The notes under the pieces were generated by a model. The model was not told where the DNA came from. It ran no database searches and was given only the letters and a program-made list of their open reading frames with translations. From Bradyrhizobium zhanjiangense (lineage in GTDB: Bacteria; Pseudomonadota; Alphaproteobacteria; Rhizobiales; Xanthobacteraceae), in NCBI RefSeq assembly GCF_004114935.1, contig NZ_CP022221.1:558001-622000 (forward strand): a DNA stretch of 64,000 bases. The letters run 5' to 3'. The translations under genes and the position numbers were made by a program. This document shows, in pieces, positions 38,206-50,070 of the stretch. Each line of letters opens with the position of its first letter. The first letter of the stretch is position 1.

Positions 38206-40413
38206 ATGGATCACACACCGCGCAGTCCCGCCTCCGCCAACGCGACCCGCATGATCGACGTGCTGGTGCCGGTCGCGCTCGACCAGACCTATTCCTACAA
38301 GGTGCCGCGCGGGATGGAGCTGAAGGCGGGTGATCTCGTCGGCGTGCCGCTCGGCCCGCGCGAGGTACTGGCCGTGGTCTGGGCTGAAAACGCCAATCCC
38401 GATCCGCGCCTGCACAACCGTCTCAAGGACGTCAGCGAGAAGCTCGACATCCCGCCGCTCAAGCCCGAGCTGCGCTCGGTCGTCGACTGGGTCGCCAATT
38501 ACACGCTGAGCCCGCGCGGCATGGTGCTGCGCATGTGCCTGCGGATGGGCGAGAATCTCGGCCTCGAACGGGCGCGCCCCGGCGTGCGCCTGGTCGGTGA
38601 TCCCCCGAAGCGGCTGACGCCGGCGCGGCAGCGGCTGATCGCGGTGCTGTCGGACCGGCTGCTGCACGGCAAGTCCGAGGCAGCCAAGGAGGCCGGCGTC
38701 TCGGCCGGCGTGATCGACGGCCTCGTCGACGAAGGCACGCTCACGGTCGAACCGATGCCGCCGCCTCCGCCGCCGCCCGCACCCGATCCGGATTTTGGCC
38801 GGCCGGATTTCACACCGCTCCAGCGCACTGCGGTCGACACGATGCGCGCGCTCGCCGCCAACGGCACCTTCCACGTCGCGCTGCTCGACGGCGTCACCGG
38901 CTCGGGCAAGACCCAGGTCTATTTCGAGGCGGTCGCGGAAGCCATTCGTCGCGGCAAGCAGTCGCTGATCCTGATGCCGGAGATCGCGCTCACCGGCCAG
39001 TTCCTCGACCGCTTCGCGCAGCGCTTTGGCGTGCGGCCGATCGAATGGCATTCGGAGCTGACGCCGCGCACCCGCGCGCGCAATTGGGCGGCGATCTCCG
39101 CAGGCAGTGCGCCGGTCGTGGTCGGCGCGCGCTCGGCGCTGTTTCTGCCTTACGCCAATCTCGGCCTCATCGTGGTCGATGAGGAGCACGATCAGGCCTA
39201 CAAGCAGGACGACGGCGTACATTACCATGCCCGCGACATGGCCGTGGTGCGCGCGCATATCGCGAAAATTCCGGTCGTGCTGGCCTCCGCGACGCCGTCG
39301 GTCGAGTCCGAGGTCAATGCGCGCAAGAACCGCTATCAGCGCATCGCGCTGCCCTCGCGCTTCGGCGGCCAGCACATGCCGCATATCGAGGCGATCGATC
39401 TGCGCCGCGAGCCCCCCGCGCGCGGCCGCTTCATCTCGCCGCGGCTTGCGGGCGAGATCAAGACCGCGATCGAGCGGCGCGAGCAGGCGCTGTTGTTCCT
39501 CAATCGCCGCGGCTATGCGCCGCTGACGCTGTGCCGCGCCTGCGGCCATCGCTTCGCCTGCACCATCTGCGATGCGTGGCTGGTCGATCATCGCTTTCGT
39601 CAGCGCCTGGTCTGCCATCACTGCGGCTTCTCGATGCCGCGTTCGCACATCTGTCCGAACTGCTCGGCGGAGGAATCGCTTGTGGCGGTCGGGCCCGGCG
39701 TCGAGCGCTTGCAGGAGGAGGCGGCCGCGCTGTTCCCGGACGCGCGCACCATGGTGCTGTCGAGCGACCTCATCACCTCGATCGAGACGATGCGCAGCGA
39801 GCTCGCCGAAATCGCCGAGGGTCGTGTCGACATCATCATTGGCACGCAGCTCGTCGCCAAGGGCCACAACTTCCCGCGGCTCAATCTGGTCGGCGTGGTC
39901 GATGCAGATCTCGGCCTTAGCAATGGCGATCCGCGCGCGGCGGAACGCACCTGGCAATTGCTCAACCAGGTGATCGGCCGCGCCGGACGCGAGCAGGGCC
40001 GCGGCGTCGGCTATCTCCAGACCCACCAGCCCGATCATCCCGTGATGAAGGCGCTGATCGCCTGCGATCGCGAGGCCTTTTACGACAGCGAGATCGACCT
40101 GCGCGAACGCACGCTCTATCCGCCGTTCGGCCGGCTCGCGAGCCTGATCATCTCCGCGGGCGACCGCCCGAGCGCGGAAGGTTTCGGCCGCCGTCTGGTG
40201 GCGCTGGCGCCGCGCGACGAGCGCGTGGTGGTGCTGGGGCCTGCGGAAGCGCCGCTCGCCGTCATCAAGGGCCGCTACCGCTTTCGCATCCTGGTGAAAT
40301 CGGCCCGCGGCTTCGATCTGTCGGACTATTTGCGCAACTGGCTCGCCGTCTGCCCGAAGCCGAAGGGCAATCTGAAGCTCGAGGTCGACGTCGATCCGCA
40401 GAGCTTTTTGTAG
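38206..40413 (+). CDS. priA: Primosomal replication helicase PriA (N')
   Basis: 3'-to-5' superfamily 2 helicase that restarts collapsed replication forks. The 735-residue protein has an N-terminal 3'BD domain (IDVLVPVALDQTYSYKVP). It has Walker A GVTGSGKTQVY, DEEHDQAYKQ (motif II) and zinc cysteines in CRACGHRFACTICD and CHHCGFSMPRSHICPNC. Helicase motifs V-VI lie near GTQLVAKGHNFP and QVIGRAGRE. The length is usual for the family. A family-C-type short hairpin and the rlpA terminator follow. Confidence 0.97.
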   Translation: MDHTPRSPASANATRMIDVLVPVALDQTYSYKVPRGMELKAGDLVGVPLGPREVLAVVWAENANPDPRLHNRLKDVSEKLDIPPLKPELRSVVDWVANYTLSPRGMVLRMCLRMGENLGLERARPGVRLVGDPPKRLTPARQRLIAVLSDRLLHGKSEAAKEAGVSAGVIDGLVDEGTLTVEPMPPPPPPPAPDPDFGRPDFTPLQRTAVDTMRALAANGTFHVALLDGVTGSGKTQVYFEAVAEAIRRGKQSLILMPEIALTGQFLDRFAQRFGVRPIEWHSELTPRTRARNWAAISAGSAPVVVGARSALFLPYANLGLIVVDEEHDQAYKQDDGVHYHARDMAVVRAHIAKIPVVLASATPSVESEVNARKNRYQRIALPSRFGGQHMPHIEAIDLRREPPARGRFISPRLAGEIKTAIERREQALLFLNRRGYAPLTLCRACGHRFACTICDAWLVDHRFRQRLVCHHCGFSMPRSHICPNCSAEESLVAVGPGVERLQEEAAALFPDARTMVLSSDLITSIETMRSELAEIAEGRVDIIIGTQLVAKGHNFPRLNLVGVVDADLGLSNGDPRAAERTWQLLNQVIGRAGREQGRGVGYLQTHQPDHPVMKALIACDREAFYDSEIDLRERTLYPPFGRLASLIISAGDRPSAEGFGRRLVALAPRDERVVVLGPAEAPLAVIKGRYRFRILVKSARGFDLSDYLRNWLAVCPKPKGNLKLEVDVDPQSFL

Positions 40414-40435
40414 GGGCGCGCTCGCTCTTTCCACG

Positions 40436-40491
40436 TCATTGCGAGCCACCGGGTCCGCGCAACGCGCGGCCCCGGTGGCTCGCAATGACGG
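40436..40491. repeat. Short palindromic repeat (family C-like)
   Basis: GTCATTGCGAGCCACCGGG (left) and CCCGGTGGCTCGCAATGAC (right) are exact reverse complements around a GTCCGCGCAACGCGCGG core. This gives a roughly 19-bp stem. It lies between the convergent priA and rlpA genes. Confidence 0.85.
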
Positions 40492-40498
40492 CGCCAAC

Positions 40499-40533
40499 AA
40501 AAAAAGCCCGCGGTCCCCCAAGACCACGGGCTT
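40499..40533 (-). terminator. Intrinsic terminator of rlpA
   Basis: AAGCCCGCGGTC, CCCCAA loop, GACCACGGGCTT, with one mismatch. On the minus strand it is followed by TTTTTTTG, a strong U tract. It is about 60 bases beyond the rlpA stop. Confidence 0.85.
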
Positions 40534-40591
40534 GTTTCATGCGCGCATCAAACTGATGAAAACTGCGCGTGCGAGGCGCTTGGAGCGCGCC

Positions 40592-41092
40592 TTAGGAGAC
40601 GACTTCCGCGGTGACGCGGCCGACGCCGGCGCCGGTGAGGCCGATGGCGCGGGCAGCGCCGGTGGAGAGGTCGAGCACGCGGCCGCGAATGAACGGGCCG
40701 CGGTCATTGATGGTGACGATGACACTCTGGCCGCCATGGGTGACGCGCAGCTTGGTGCCGAACGGCAGCGAGCGGTGCGCGGCGGTCAAGGCGTTCTGGT
40801 TGAAGCGCTGGCCCGAGGCGGTCCGGCTGCCGGACTCGTTGCCGTAATAGGAGGCCATGCCGGAGAAGCTGCGGCCCGTGCCCGACGACGGCGTCATCGC
40901 GGCGTTGGCGTTGCGCCAATCGGAGCTCGCGTTGGTATCGTTCTGGATGTGGTGGCGGTGATGGTGATGCCGGTGATGCCTGGATTTGGCGGAAGCTTCG
41001 GTGGCAGTTCCACCGATGACGAGAGTTGCGGCAACGAAAGCAATCGCCGTGCGCGGCCGGGTCACAAAGCCCAGCGTCTTCAAAGACAGCAT
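40592..41092 (-). CDS. rlpA: RlpA-family septal ring lytic transglycosylase
   Basis: A 166-residue secreted protein with a signal peptide (about residues 1-34, ending near EASAK), then a His-rich stretch (SRHHRHHHHRHHIQ). The double-psi beta-barrel RlpA domain follows. Family motifs are SGMASYYGNESGSRTASGQ, then TAAHRSLPFGTKLRV and VTINDRGPFIRGRVLDLS, which holds the catalytic Asp. RlpA cleaves denuded glycan strands in septal peptidoglycan. There is no SPOR domain and no obvious lipobox, so this is a short RlpA-like form. Confidence 0.9.
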   Translation of the reverse strand: MLSLKTLGFVTRPRTAIAFVAATLVIGGTATEASAKSRHHRHHHHRHHIQNDTNASSDWRNANAAMTPSSGTGRSFSGMASYYGNESGSRTASGQRFNQNALTAAHRSLPFGTKLRVTHGGQSVIVTINDRGPFIRGRVLDLSTGAARAIGLTGAGVGRVTAEVVS

Positions 41093-41728
41093 ATAGTGGT
41101 CCCTAAGCTAGTATTGCCACATATGTGGCTAGTGGAGCCCCCATCAGTTTGTGAGCGGGATCGCGTTTCCTTTCGCAATGCGGCGTGAATTGGGCAGTAA
41201 ATCTGTTCTGTTTCGTCATGAAATATCTTGTTACCTGCCCGCGATATTCAGGCGATGTTCCGTAATCTTTTGCTTTAACAATTCATTAACCAGTCCAATA
41301 CTTGCGAATACTGTAGAGTGAAGTCATCGCCGCCGGTGTTTAGAATTGGGTAAGTATTCCTCGAGTGGAACCGGCGTGGTGGGATTCACGTCTCTGCGAT
41401 CTGTGTTCATGGCGGCTATGCGCTGAGGGCAGGAACCAATGCGCCCCGGCCGGCTGCAAGGCTCGCGGCAATTCCGTGGCGCGGCAGGTCCTCAACGTCA
41501 TTTGCGGCGTGCGACGAACTGGCAACAGAACCCCATGCCTTTAATTTGGCGTCATGTTGCACCTGCGCGCCTGCTATGTTAGCAAAGCCGCGATTTTAAC
41601 GGACCCGGCACCTCCCGTGTCGGCCGAAAATCGAAGTCCCGCTTGAATTCCAAGGGCTTGGATCGCTAGGCGCCGCTTCGTGGCGACGGTTTTTCCCTTG
41701 CGAGTTTGACAGCAAAAAGAGCGCGTCT
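41093..41728. other. 636-bp intergenic region between rlpA and atpH
   Basis: No protein-like open frame. The part at about 41190-41330 is clearly AT-richer than the surroundings and probably carries the rlpA-side promoter. Nearer atpH are two potential hairpins: 41591-41633 (CGATTTT / AAAATCG outer arms around CCGGCAC...GTGTCGG) and about 41671-41687 (CGCC...GGCG) followed by GGTTTTTCCC. The last could be a leader attenuator for the atp operon, but this is only a structural guess. Confidence 0.45.
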
Positions 41729-43818
<2,090 letters not shown>

Positions 43819-43828
43819 GAGTGCCCAC

Positions 43829-43941
43829 TAGGGCCGGGCTAAAGCGCGAAGCGCGTCTTCGCATCTGATGTCCCGGCCATCCACGCGTCACCGCGTGGAG
43901 CGAGAAGACGTGGATGCCCGGGGCAAGCCCGGGCATGTCGA
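43829..43941. repeat. Palindromic repeat between atpA and atpG
   Basis: Inverted elements include GCGCGAAGCGCG, CCACGCGTCACCGCGTGG and GCCCGGGGCAAGCCCGGGC, with ATCCACG / CGTGGAT outer pairing. It is another bradyrhizobial-type intergenic palindrome, here inside an operon whose downstream genes must still be transcribed. Confidence 0.75.
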
Positions 43942-43997
43942 CTGGGATAGGCTAGCGGCTTGATCGTAAGGGGTCGAACCGCCGGGGTGAACGAAGA

Positions 43998-44870
43998 ATG
44001 GCGTCACTTAAAGACATGCGGGTGCGCATCGCCTCCACCAAGGCGACGCAAAAGATAACCAAGGCCATGCAGATGGTCGCGGCCTCCAAGCTGCGCCGCG
44101 CACAGACCGCCGCGGAAGCGGCGCGTCCCTACGCCGACAAGATGAGCGCGGTGATCGGTAACATCGCCAGCGCCGCCGCCGGTTCGCCCGGCGCGCCCAA
44201 GCTGCTTGCCGGCACCGGCAGGGACCAGGTTCACCTGCTGCTGGTCTGCACCGGCGAACGGGGCCTCTCGGGCGCCTTCAACTCCTCGATCGTGCGTCTC
44301 GCCCGCGAGCACGCGCAGTCGCTGATCGCGCAGGGCAAGGAAGTCAAACTCTTCTGCGTCGGCCGCAAGGGCTATGAGCAGCTCCGCCGCCTGTTCGAAA
44401 AGCAGATCGTCGAGCATCTCGACCTGCGCAGCGTTCGCCAGCTCGGCTTCGTCAATGCCGAGGACATCGCCAAGAAGGTGCTGGCCCGTTTCGATGCCGG
44501 TGAGTTCGACGTCTGCACGCTGTTCTATTCGCGTTTCAAGTCGGTGATCGCGCAGGTCCCGACCGCCCAGCAGATCATCCCGCTGGTGGTCGAGGAAGGC
44601 GCTGCCGCCAATACGACGGCTTACGAATACGAGCCGGAGGAGGACGAGATCCTCGCTCGCCTGTTGCCGCGCAATCTCGCGGTGCAGATCTTCCGTGCCC
44701 TGCTCGAGAACAACGCTTCGTTCTACGGTGCGCAGATGTCGGCGATGGACAACGCCACCCGCAACGCTGGCGAAATGATCCGCAAGCAGACGCTGGTCTA
44801 CAACCGCACGCGTCAGGCCCAGATCACCAAGGAACTCATCGAAATCATCTCCGGCGCAGAAGCAGTCTGA
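43998..44870 (+). CDS. atpG: F1-ATPase gamma subunit
   Basis: A 290-residue central-stalk subunit. The N-terminal helix [32 protein letters not shown] and the C-terminal [28 protein letters not shown] are the two conserved coiled-coil helices that rotate inside the alpha/beta ring. The length is normal for the family. Confidence 0.98.
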   Translation: MASLKDMRVRIASTKATQKITKAMQMVAASKLRRAQTAAEAARPYADKMSAVIGNIASAAAGSPGAPKLLAGTGRDQVHLLLVCTGERGLSGAFNSSIVRLAREHAQSLIAQGKEVKLFCVGRKGYEQLRRLFEKQIVEHLDLRSVRQLGFVNAEDIAKKVLARFDAGEFDVCTLFYSRFKSVIAQVPTAQQIIPLVVEEGAAANTTAYEYEPEEDEILARLLPRNLAVQIFRALLENNASFYGAQMSAMDNATRNAGEMIRKQTLVYNRTRQAQITKELIEIISGAEAV

Positions 44871-44904
44871 CCGGACACGAAATTCGGATCGAAGGAGACA
44901 GTAA

Positions 44905-46347
<1,443 letters not shown>

Positions 46348-46351
46348 GAAG

Positions 46352-46430
46352 CGAATGGCGAATGGGGAGTAGCGAATAGTCCGCTGCTCCCAGTTCGCCA
46401 CCCGCTATTCGCTACTCACCATTCGCAGGT
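46352..46430. repeat. Long imperfect palindrome between atpD and atpC
   Basis: GCGAATGGGGAGTAGCGAATAG on the left and CTATTCGCTACTCACCATTCGC on the right pair almost throughout around a loop of about 28 bases. It fills nearly the whole 88-bp spacer. It differs in sequence from families A-D and is AT-richer, so it probably has another origin. Confidence 0.85.
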
Positions 46431-46435
46431 TCTTC

Positions 46436-46843
46436 ATGGCCACCTTCCACTTCGATCTCGTCTCTCCCGAAAAGCTCGCCTTCTCCGGCGAGGTCGATCA
46501 GGTCGATATTCCCGGCGCCGAGGGTGATTTCGGCGTGCTCGCCGGACACGCGCCGGTGGTGGCTGCGGTTCGTCCCGGCATCCTCACCATCACCACCGGC
46601 GGCACGCATCAGAAGATGATCGTGCTCGGCGGCCTCGCCGAAGTTTCGGAGAACCGTCTCACGGTGCTCGCTGACGTTGCCACCTCGATCCAGGAGATCG
46701 ATCGCGCGCAGTTCGCCGAGACGATTGCCGAAATGGAAGCAAAGCTTGCCGAGAAGGAAGGCTCTGAGCTTGATCACGCCATCGAGCGGCTCGACCATTA
46801 CAAGAGCATCCAGAACGTGATCGGCACCACGGCTATGCACTAA
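46436..46843 (+). CDS. atpC: F1-ATPase epsilon subunit
   Basis: A 135-residue subunit with the N-terminal beta-sandwich ([24 protein letters not shown], then [16 protein letters not shown]) and a shortened helical tail rich in Ala/Glu (about residues 95-120). It regulates ATP hydrolysis. It is the last gene of atpHAGDC, followed at once by a GC-rich hairpin. Confidence 0.96.
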   Translation: MATFHFDLVSPEKLAFSGEVDQVDIPGAEGDFGVLAGHAPVVAAVRPGILTITTGGTHQKMIVLGGLAEVSENRLTVLADVATSIQEIDRAQFAETIAEMEAKLAEKEGSELDHAIERLDHYKSIQNVIGTTAMH

Positions 46844-46867
46844 GCCCCGGGGCACCGCTCCGGGGCT
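46843..46867 (+). terminator. Probable terminator after atpC
   Basis: AGCCCCGG (46843-46850), 9-base loop, CCGGGGCT (46860-46867), starting at the last base of the stop codon. There is no long T run (CAAGCTCAAATTT follows), so it could also be an mRNA 3'-end stabiliser. Confidence 0.55.
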
Positions 46868-46990
46868 CAAGCTCAAATTTCCTGAACAAGTTCAGCGCTC
46901 GTCACACCCGTGGCGGGCGCTGAAACTTTGTTGCACCGCGTCGCCGATAACGGCATTCTGCAGTCGCGAATTTGTTCCGGGGCTGGGCAG

Positions 46991-48649
46991 ATGAAACGCA
47001 AGATCGCAGCGATTTTCGCAGCCGATATTGCCGGCTACTCGAGACTGGTCGCGGAAGACGAGGAGGAGACGCTGCGGCGTCTCGCCTCCTATCGCGAGGT
47101 CGTCGACGATTTCATCGCCAGGTCGGGCGGGCGCATCTTCAACACGGCGGGCGATGCCGTGCTCGCGGAATTTCCCAGCGCGGTCGACGCGGTGCGCTGC
47201 GCCATCGACATCCAGGAATCGTTGCGGACCCGCAACATGGCCTATCCGCCGAGCCGGCAGATGTCGTTCCGCATCGGCATCACCATCGGCGACGTGGTCG
47301 AGCGCGACGGCGATCTCTTGGGTGACGGCGTCAACATCGCGGCGCGGCTGGAAGGCCTCGCCGAGGTCGGCGGCATCTGCGTCTCCCGCGCCGTGCACGA
47401 GCAGGTCGCCAACAAGCTGTCGGTCCAGTTCGCCGATATCGGTGCCCAGGAGGTCAAGAACATCCCGACGCCGGTGCACGCCTACATGGTGGCGATGCGG
47501 CGCGAGGACGGATCCTATGCGAAACCGCAGCTGAAGAAGCCGGCCTCCAAGCTGGCCGCCGCGCCGGTATGGATGTGGCCGCTGGTGGTCGCCGTCGTCT
47601 CGATCGTCGCCATCGGCGTCAGCGGCTTTCTCTACAACACCAAGCTCAAGCAGACGGCGAGCATCGCAGCGCCGCCGGCCGCGATGTCCGGTGCAGCTCC
47701 GACTGCAAATGCGGCGGCGACCAGCCTGATGCCGACTCAAATGGCGAAGACACTGATGACGCCGCCGAATGCCGACGCCGCGATGGCGCCGATGCCGGCA
47801 CCGTCACGATCGGCTTCGCCGATATCAGGCAAATTTTCTGCCGAGAGCGTGCCCTTCATCAACGAGCGCGTCCGCAATTATCTTGCGGGCGATTATTCCG
47901 CTGCCGCCGACTACAAGGCCTTCGCGCTCAATGTCGGCGGCTTCACCGGCTCGGCGTTGAACCAGCCGAACGAAGAGGCCGCGCGCAACATGGCGGTCGA
48001 GCAGTGCCAGAAGCGCGCCGACGCCGCGCAATCGCCGCGGCGCTGCGAGCTCTACGCGGTCGGCAATACCGTTGTGTACACCCACGGCAGGCCGCCGATG
48101 CCGCCGCAGCCCTTCGTGCGGCACGATGCCATGACCGAGCGGCCGTTCGTGTCGAAGGACTTTCCGATGGTGCGCGATCCCCAGAAAGTCCGGCTCGAGA
48201 ACATGTTCGTACCGGCAGCGAAATCCCGCTCGGTCGCGCTCGGGCCGGGTGGCCAATATTTCATGGTGCTGGGCGCCGCATCGGCCGACGACGCGGCACG
48301 ACGTTCCCTGGAATCGTGTGGCGCCATCGCCGGCGTTGCCTGCCTCGTCGTCGCGGTCGACGACAATTTCGTGGTGCCGATCCCGACCTTGTTCAGGATC
48401 ACCGGCTTCTTCAACGCCGCCTCCAATGCCTCGATCATGGCGGATGCGCGCGGCGAGGTCATGCACAAGCTCACGGACGCCATGGGCTGGAATGCAGTCG
48501 CGGTCGGCACCGCCGGCCGCCCGGGTCTCGGCCTCAGGGCCGCCGACGAGCAGACCGCCGTCAATTCCGCGCTCGCCGACTGCGCCAAGCGCGATAGCGA
48601 TTGCCACGTCATCGCCATCGGCCCGTTCAGGGTGGGGCCGATCAATTAG
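46991..48649 (+). CDS. Membrane-bound class III nucleotidyl cyclase with repetitive C-terminal Cys modules
   Basis: A 552-residue protein. Residues 1-170 form a class III cyclase catalytic domain with metal Asp12 (FAADIAGYSRL) and Asp55 (TAGDAV), base-side Asp108, and transition-state Asn115 and Arg119 (GVNIAARLEG). The substrate-lysine position is Asn51. A transmembrane helix lies at about 193-215. The C-terminal half is probably periplasmic and shows three similar units, each with a Cys pair (QCQ..RRCELYAVG; SCG..ACLVVAV; DCA..DCHVIAIG), resembling DUF4189. The start at ATG 46991 is preferred over a GTG at 46910. Cyclic AMP formation is inferred, not proven. Confidence 0.85.
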   Translation: MKRKIAAIFAADIAGYSRLVAEDEEETLRRLASYREVVDDFIARSGGRIFNTAGDAVLAEFPSAVDAVRCAIDIQESLRTRNMAYPPSRQMSFRIGITIGDVVERDGDLLGDGVNIAARLEGLAEVGGICVSRAVHEQVANKLSVQFADIGAQEVKNIPTPVHAYMVAMRREDGSYAKPQLKKPASKLAAAPVWMWPLVVAVVSIVAIGVSGFLYNTKLKQTASIAAPPAAMSGAAPTANAAATSLMPTQMAKTLMTPPNADAAMAPMPAPSRSASPISGKFSAESVPFINERVRNYLAGDYSAAADYKAFALNVGGFTGSALNQPNEEAARNMAVEQCQKRADAAQSPRRCELYAVGNTVVYTHGRPPMPPQPFVRHDAMTERPFVSKDFPMVRDPQKVRLENMFVPAAKSRSVALGPGGQYFMVLGAASADDAARRSLESCGAIAGVACLVVAVDDNFVVPIPTLFRITGFFNAASNASIMADARGEVMHKLTDAMGWNAVAVGTAGRPGLGLRAADEQTAVNSALADCAKRDSDCHVIAIGPFRVGPIN

Positions 48650-48690
48650 AGCCTCTTGTGCTTAGGTCCGATTGCTACCCGCGAGCGAGA

Positions 48691-48822
48691 TGCGCCCCCT
48701 CCCCCGCTTGCGGGGGAGGGCTGGGGAGAGGGTGCATCCGCAAAGAGACAATCCCTAAGAGGAGAAAGCCCTCACCCGGATCGCCTTCGCGATCCAACCT
48801 CTCCCGCAAGCGGGAGAGGTTG
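48691..48822. repeat. Palindromic repeat, family A copy 4
   Basis: CCCTCCCCCGCTTGCGGGGG hairpin left, CCTCTCCCGCAAGCGGGAGA hairpin right, GCCCTCACCCGGAT core. It lies between the convergent cyclase and rppH genes. Confidence 0.88.
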
Positions 48823-48916
48823 GCGTTCGTGGGCTCCGCCGATCGCACCCCGCCGCAGATTATTCTCTCCACATATCAAGCACATCGCTACTGTGCATGG
48901 GGTTGATTTCGTAGTT

Positions 48917-49438
48917 TTAGTTTCCGAACGTCGCGAACTGCGCTGCCACGGCGCGATAAACGTCGCGTCGGAACGGCACCACGAGATCGGCGACACGGTC
49001 GAGGCGCTCCCAGCGCCAGGCGTCGAACTCCGCCGGCTGGCCGTTGCGCGGCGTCAGCGGATCGATCTCCTCGTCGCGGCCGGTGAAGCGCAGCGCGAAC
49101 CATTTTTGACGCTGGCCGCGGAATTTCGCCAGCCGATGCGTCTGCGGTCCGTCGTAAGGCGGGAATTCATAGGTGAACCAGTCGGTCTCGCCGAGATAGT
49201 CGGCGCTGACCACGTTGGTCTCCTCCCAGAGCTCGCGCATCGCGGCATCGCGCAGATTCTCGCCTTCGTCGACGCCGCCCTGCGGCATCTGCCAGTCAAG
49301 GCCCGGCAGGATGATCTCGGGCCCGTCGCCCTTGAAGCGGTGGCCGATCAGCACACGGCCGTCGGCATTGAACAGGGCGATTCCCACGTTGGGGCGGTAG
49401 GGTTTTTCATTGGTCACGCGTGGATCTTTCGTTGTCAC
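48917..49438 (-). CDS. rppH: Nudix RNA pyrophosphohydrolase (RppH-like), paralogue 1
   Basis: Removes pyrophosphate from mRNA 5' ends, or hydrolyses dinucleoside polyphosphates. About 173 residues. The Nudix box is complete: GGVDEGENLRDAAMRELWEET. YRPNVGIALFNADGRVLIG and [20 protein letters not shown] are typical of RppH/IalA. The start is GTG at 49438 or possibly GTG at 49417. A second, clearly related gene lies 43 bases upstream on the same strand. Which of the two is the true RppH cannot be told. Confidence 0.88.
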   Translation of the reverse strand: MTTKDPRVTNEKPYRPNVGIALFNADGRVLIGHRFKGDGPEIILPGLDWQMPQGGVDEGENLRDAAMRELWEETNVVSADYLGETDWFTYEFPPYDGPQTHRLAKFRGQRQKWFALRFTGRDEEIDPLTPRNGQPAEFDAWRWERLDRVADLVVPFRRDVYRAVAAQFATFGN

Positions 49439-49481
49439 TCCGGCGGTGCCTTTAGCATCGAACCCGGCGAGACAATTTGAT

Positions 49482-49988
49482 TTACTGATCCGCCAGCGCG
49501 GAAAATTCCTTCACCACGCGCTCATAGACCGGGCGCTTGAACGGGATGATCAATCCGGGGAGATTCTTCATCGGCTCCCAGCGCCAGCTCACGAACTCGG
49601 CCTTGTGGCCGCCGCCGCCAGGCTTTTCGACATTGATCTCGCTGTCCTTGCCGGTGAAGCGCACCGCGAACCATTTTTGGCGCTGGCCGCGGTAGCGGCC
49701 CTTCCAGGCGCGTCCGGCGACCGTGCGTGGGATGTCGTAAATGAGCCAGTCCGGAACCTCGCCGAGGCGCTCGACCGAGCGCACGCTGGTCTCTTCATAG
49801 AGCTCGCGCTTGGCGGCCTCCCAAGTGTCCTCGCCGGGATCGACGCCGCCCTGCGGCATCTGCCAGATATGGGCGTCGTCGACATGCTCGATGCCGCCGG
49901 CGCGGCGACCGATGAACACCAGTCCCTTCGTGTTGATCAGCATCACCCCGACGCAGGTCCGGTAGGGCAGATCCTCGTAACGCGCCAT
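49482..49988 (-). CDS. Nudix RNA pyrophosphohydrolase (RppH-like), paralogue 2
   Basis: 168 residues from ATG 49988 ([16 protein letters not shown]), with GGCGGA just upstream; an in-frame start at 50006 is less likely. The Nudix box [21 protein letters not shown] is intact, with [20 protein letters not shown]. Similarity to the neighbouring gene runs over the whole length, so the pair arose by tandem duplication, but the two have diverged considerably. Substrate as for paralogue 1. Confidence 0.88.
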   Translation of the reverse strand: MARYEDLPYRTCVGVMLINTKGLVFIGRRAGGIEHVDDAHIWQMPQGGVDPGEDTWEAAKRELYEETSVRSVERLGEVPDWLIYDIPRTVAGRAWKGRYRGQRQKWFAVRFTGKDSEINVEKPGGGGHKAEFVSWRWEPMKNLPGLIIPFKRPVYERVVKEFSALADQ

Positions 49989-50070
49989 TCCGCCAGACCC
50001 CCTCACATACTGTTGTCGGTAGGGCCTGAAGTGGCCCCGCGGGGGACCCGTGCCGTACCAATTCGTTGAT

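Noticed and set aside
38152..40527. Minus-strand open frame of about 790 codons antisense to priA
   Set aside because: Same GC-rich shadow pattern as above; priA motifs on the plus strand are decisive.
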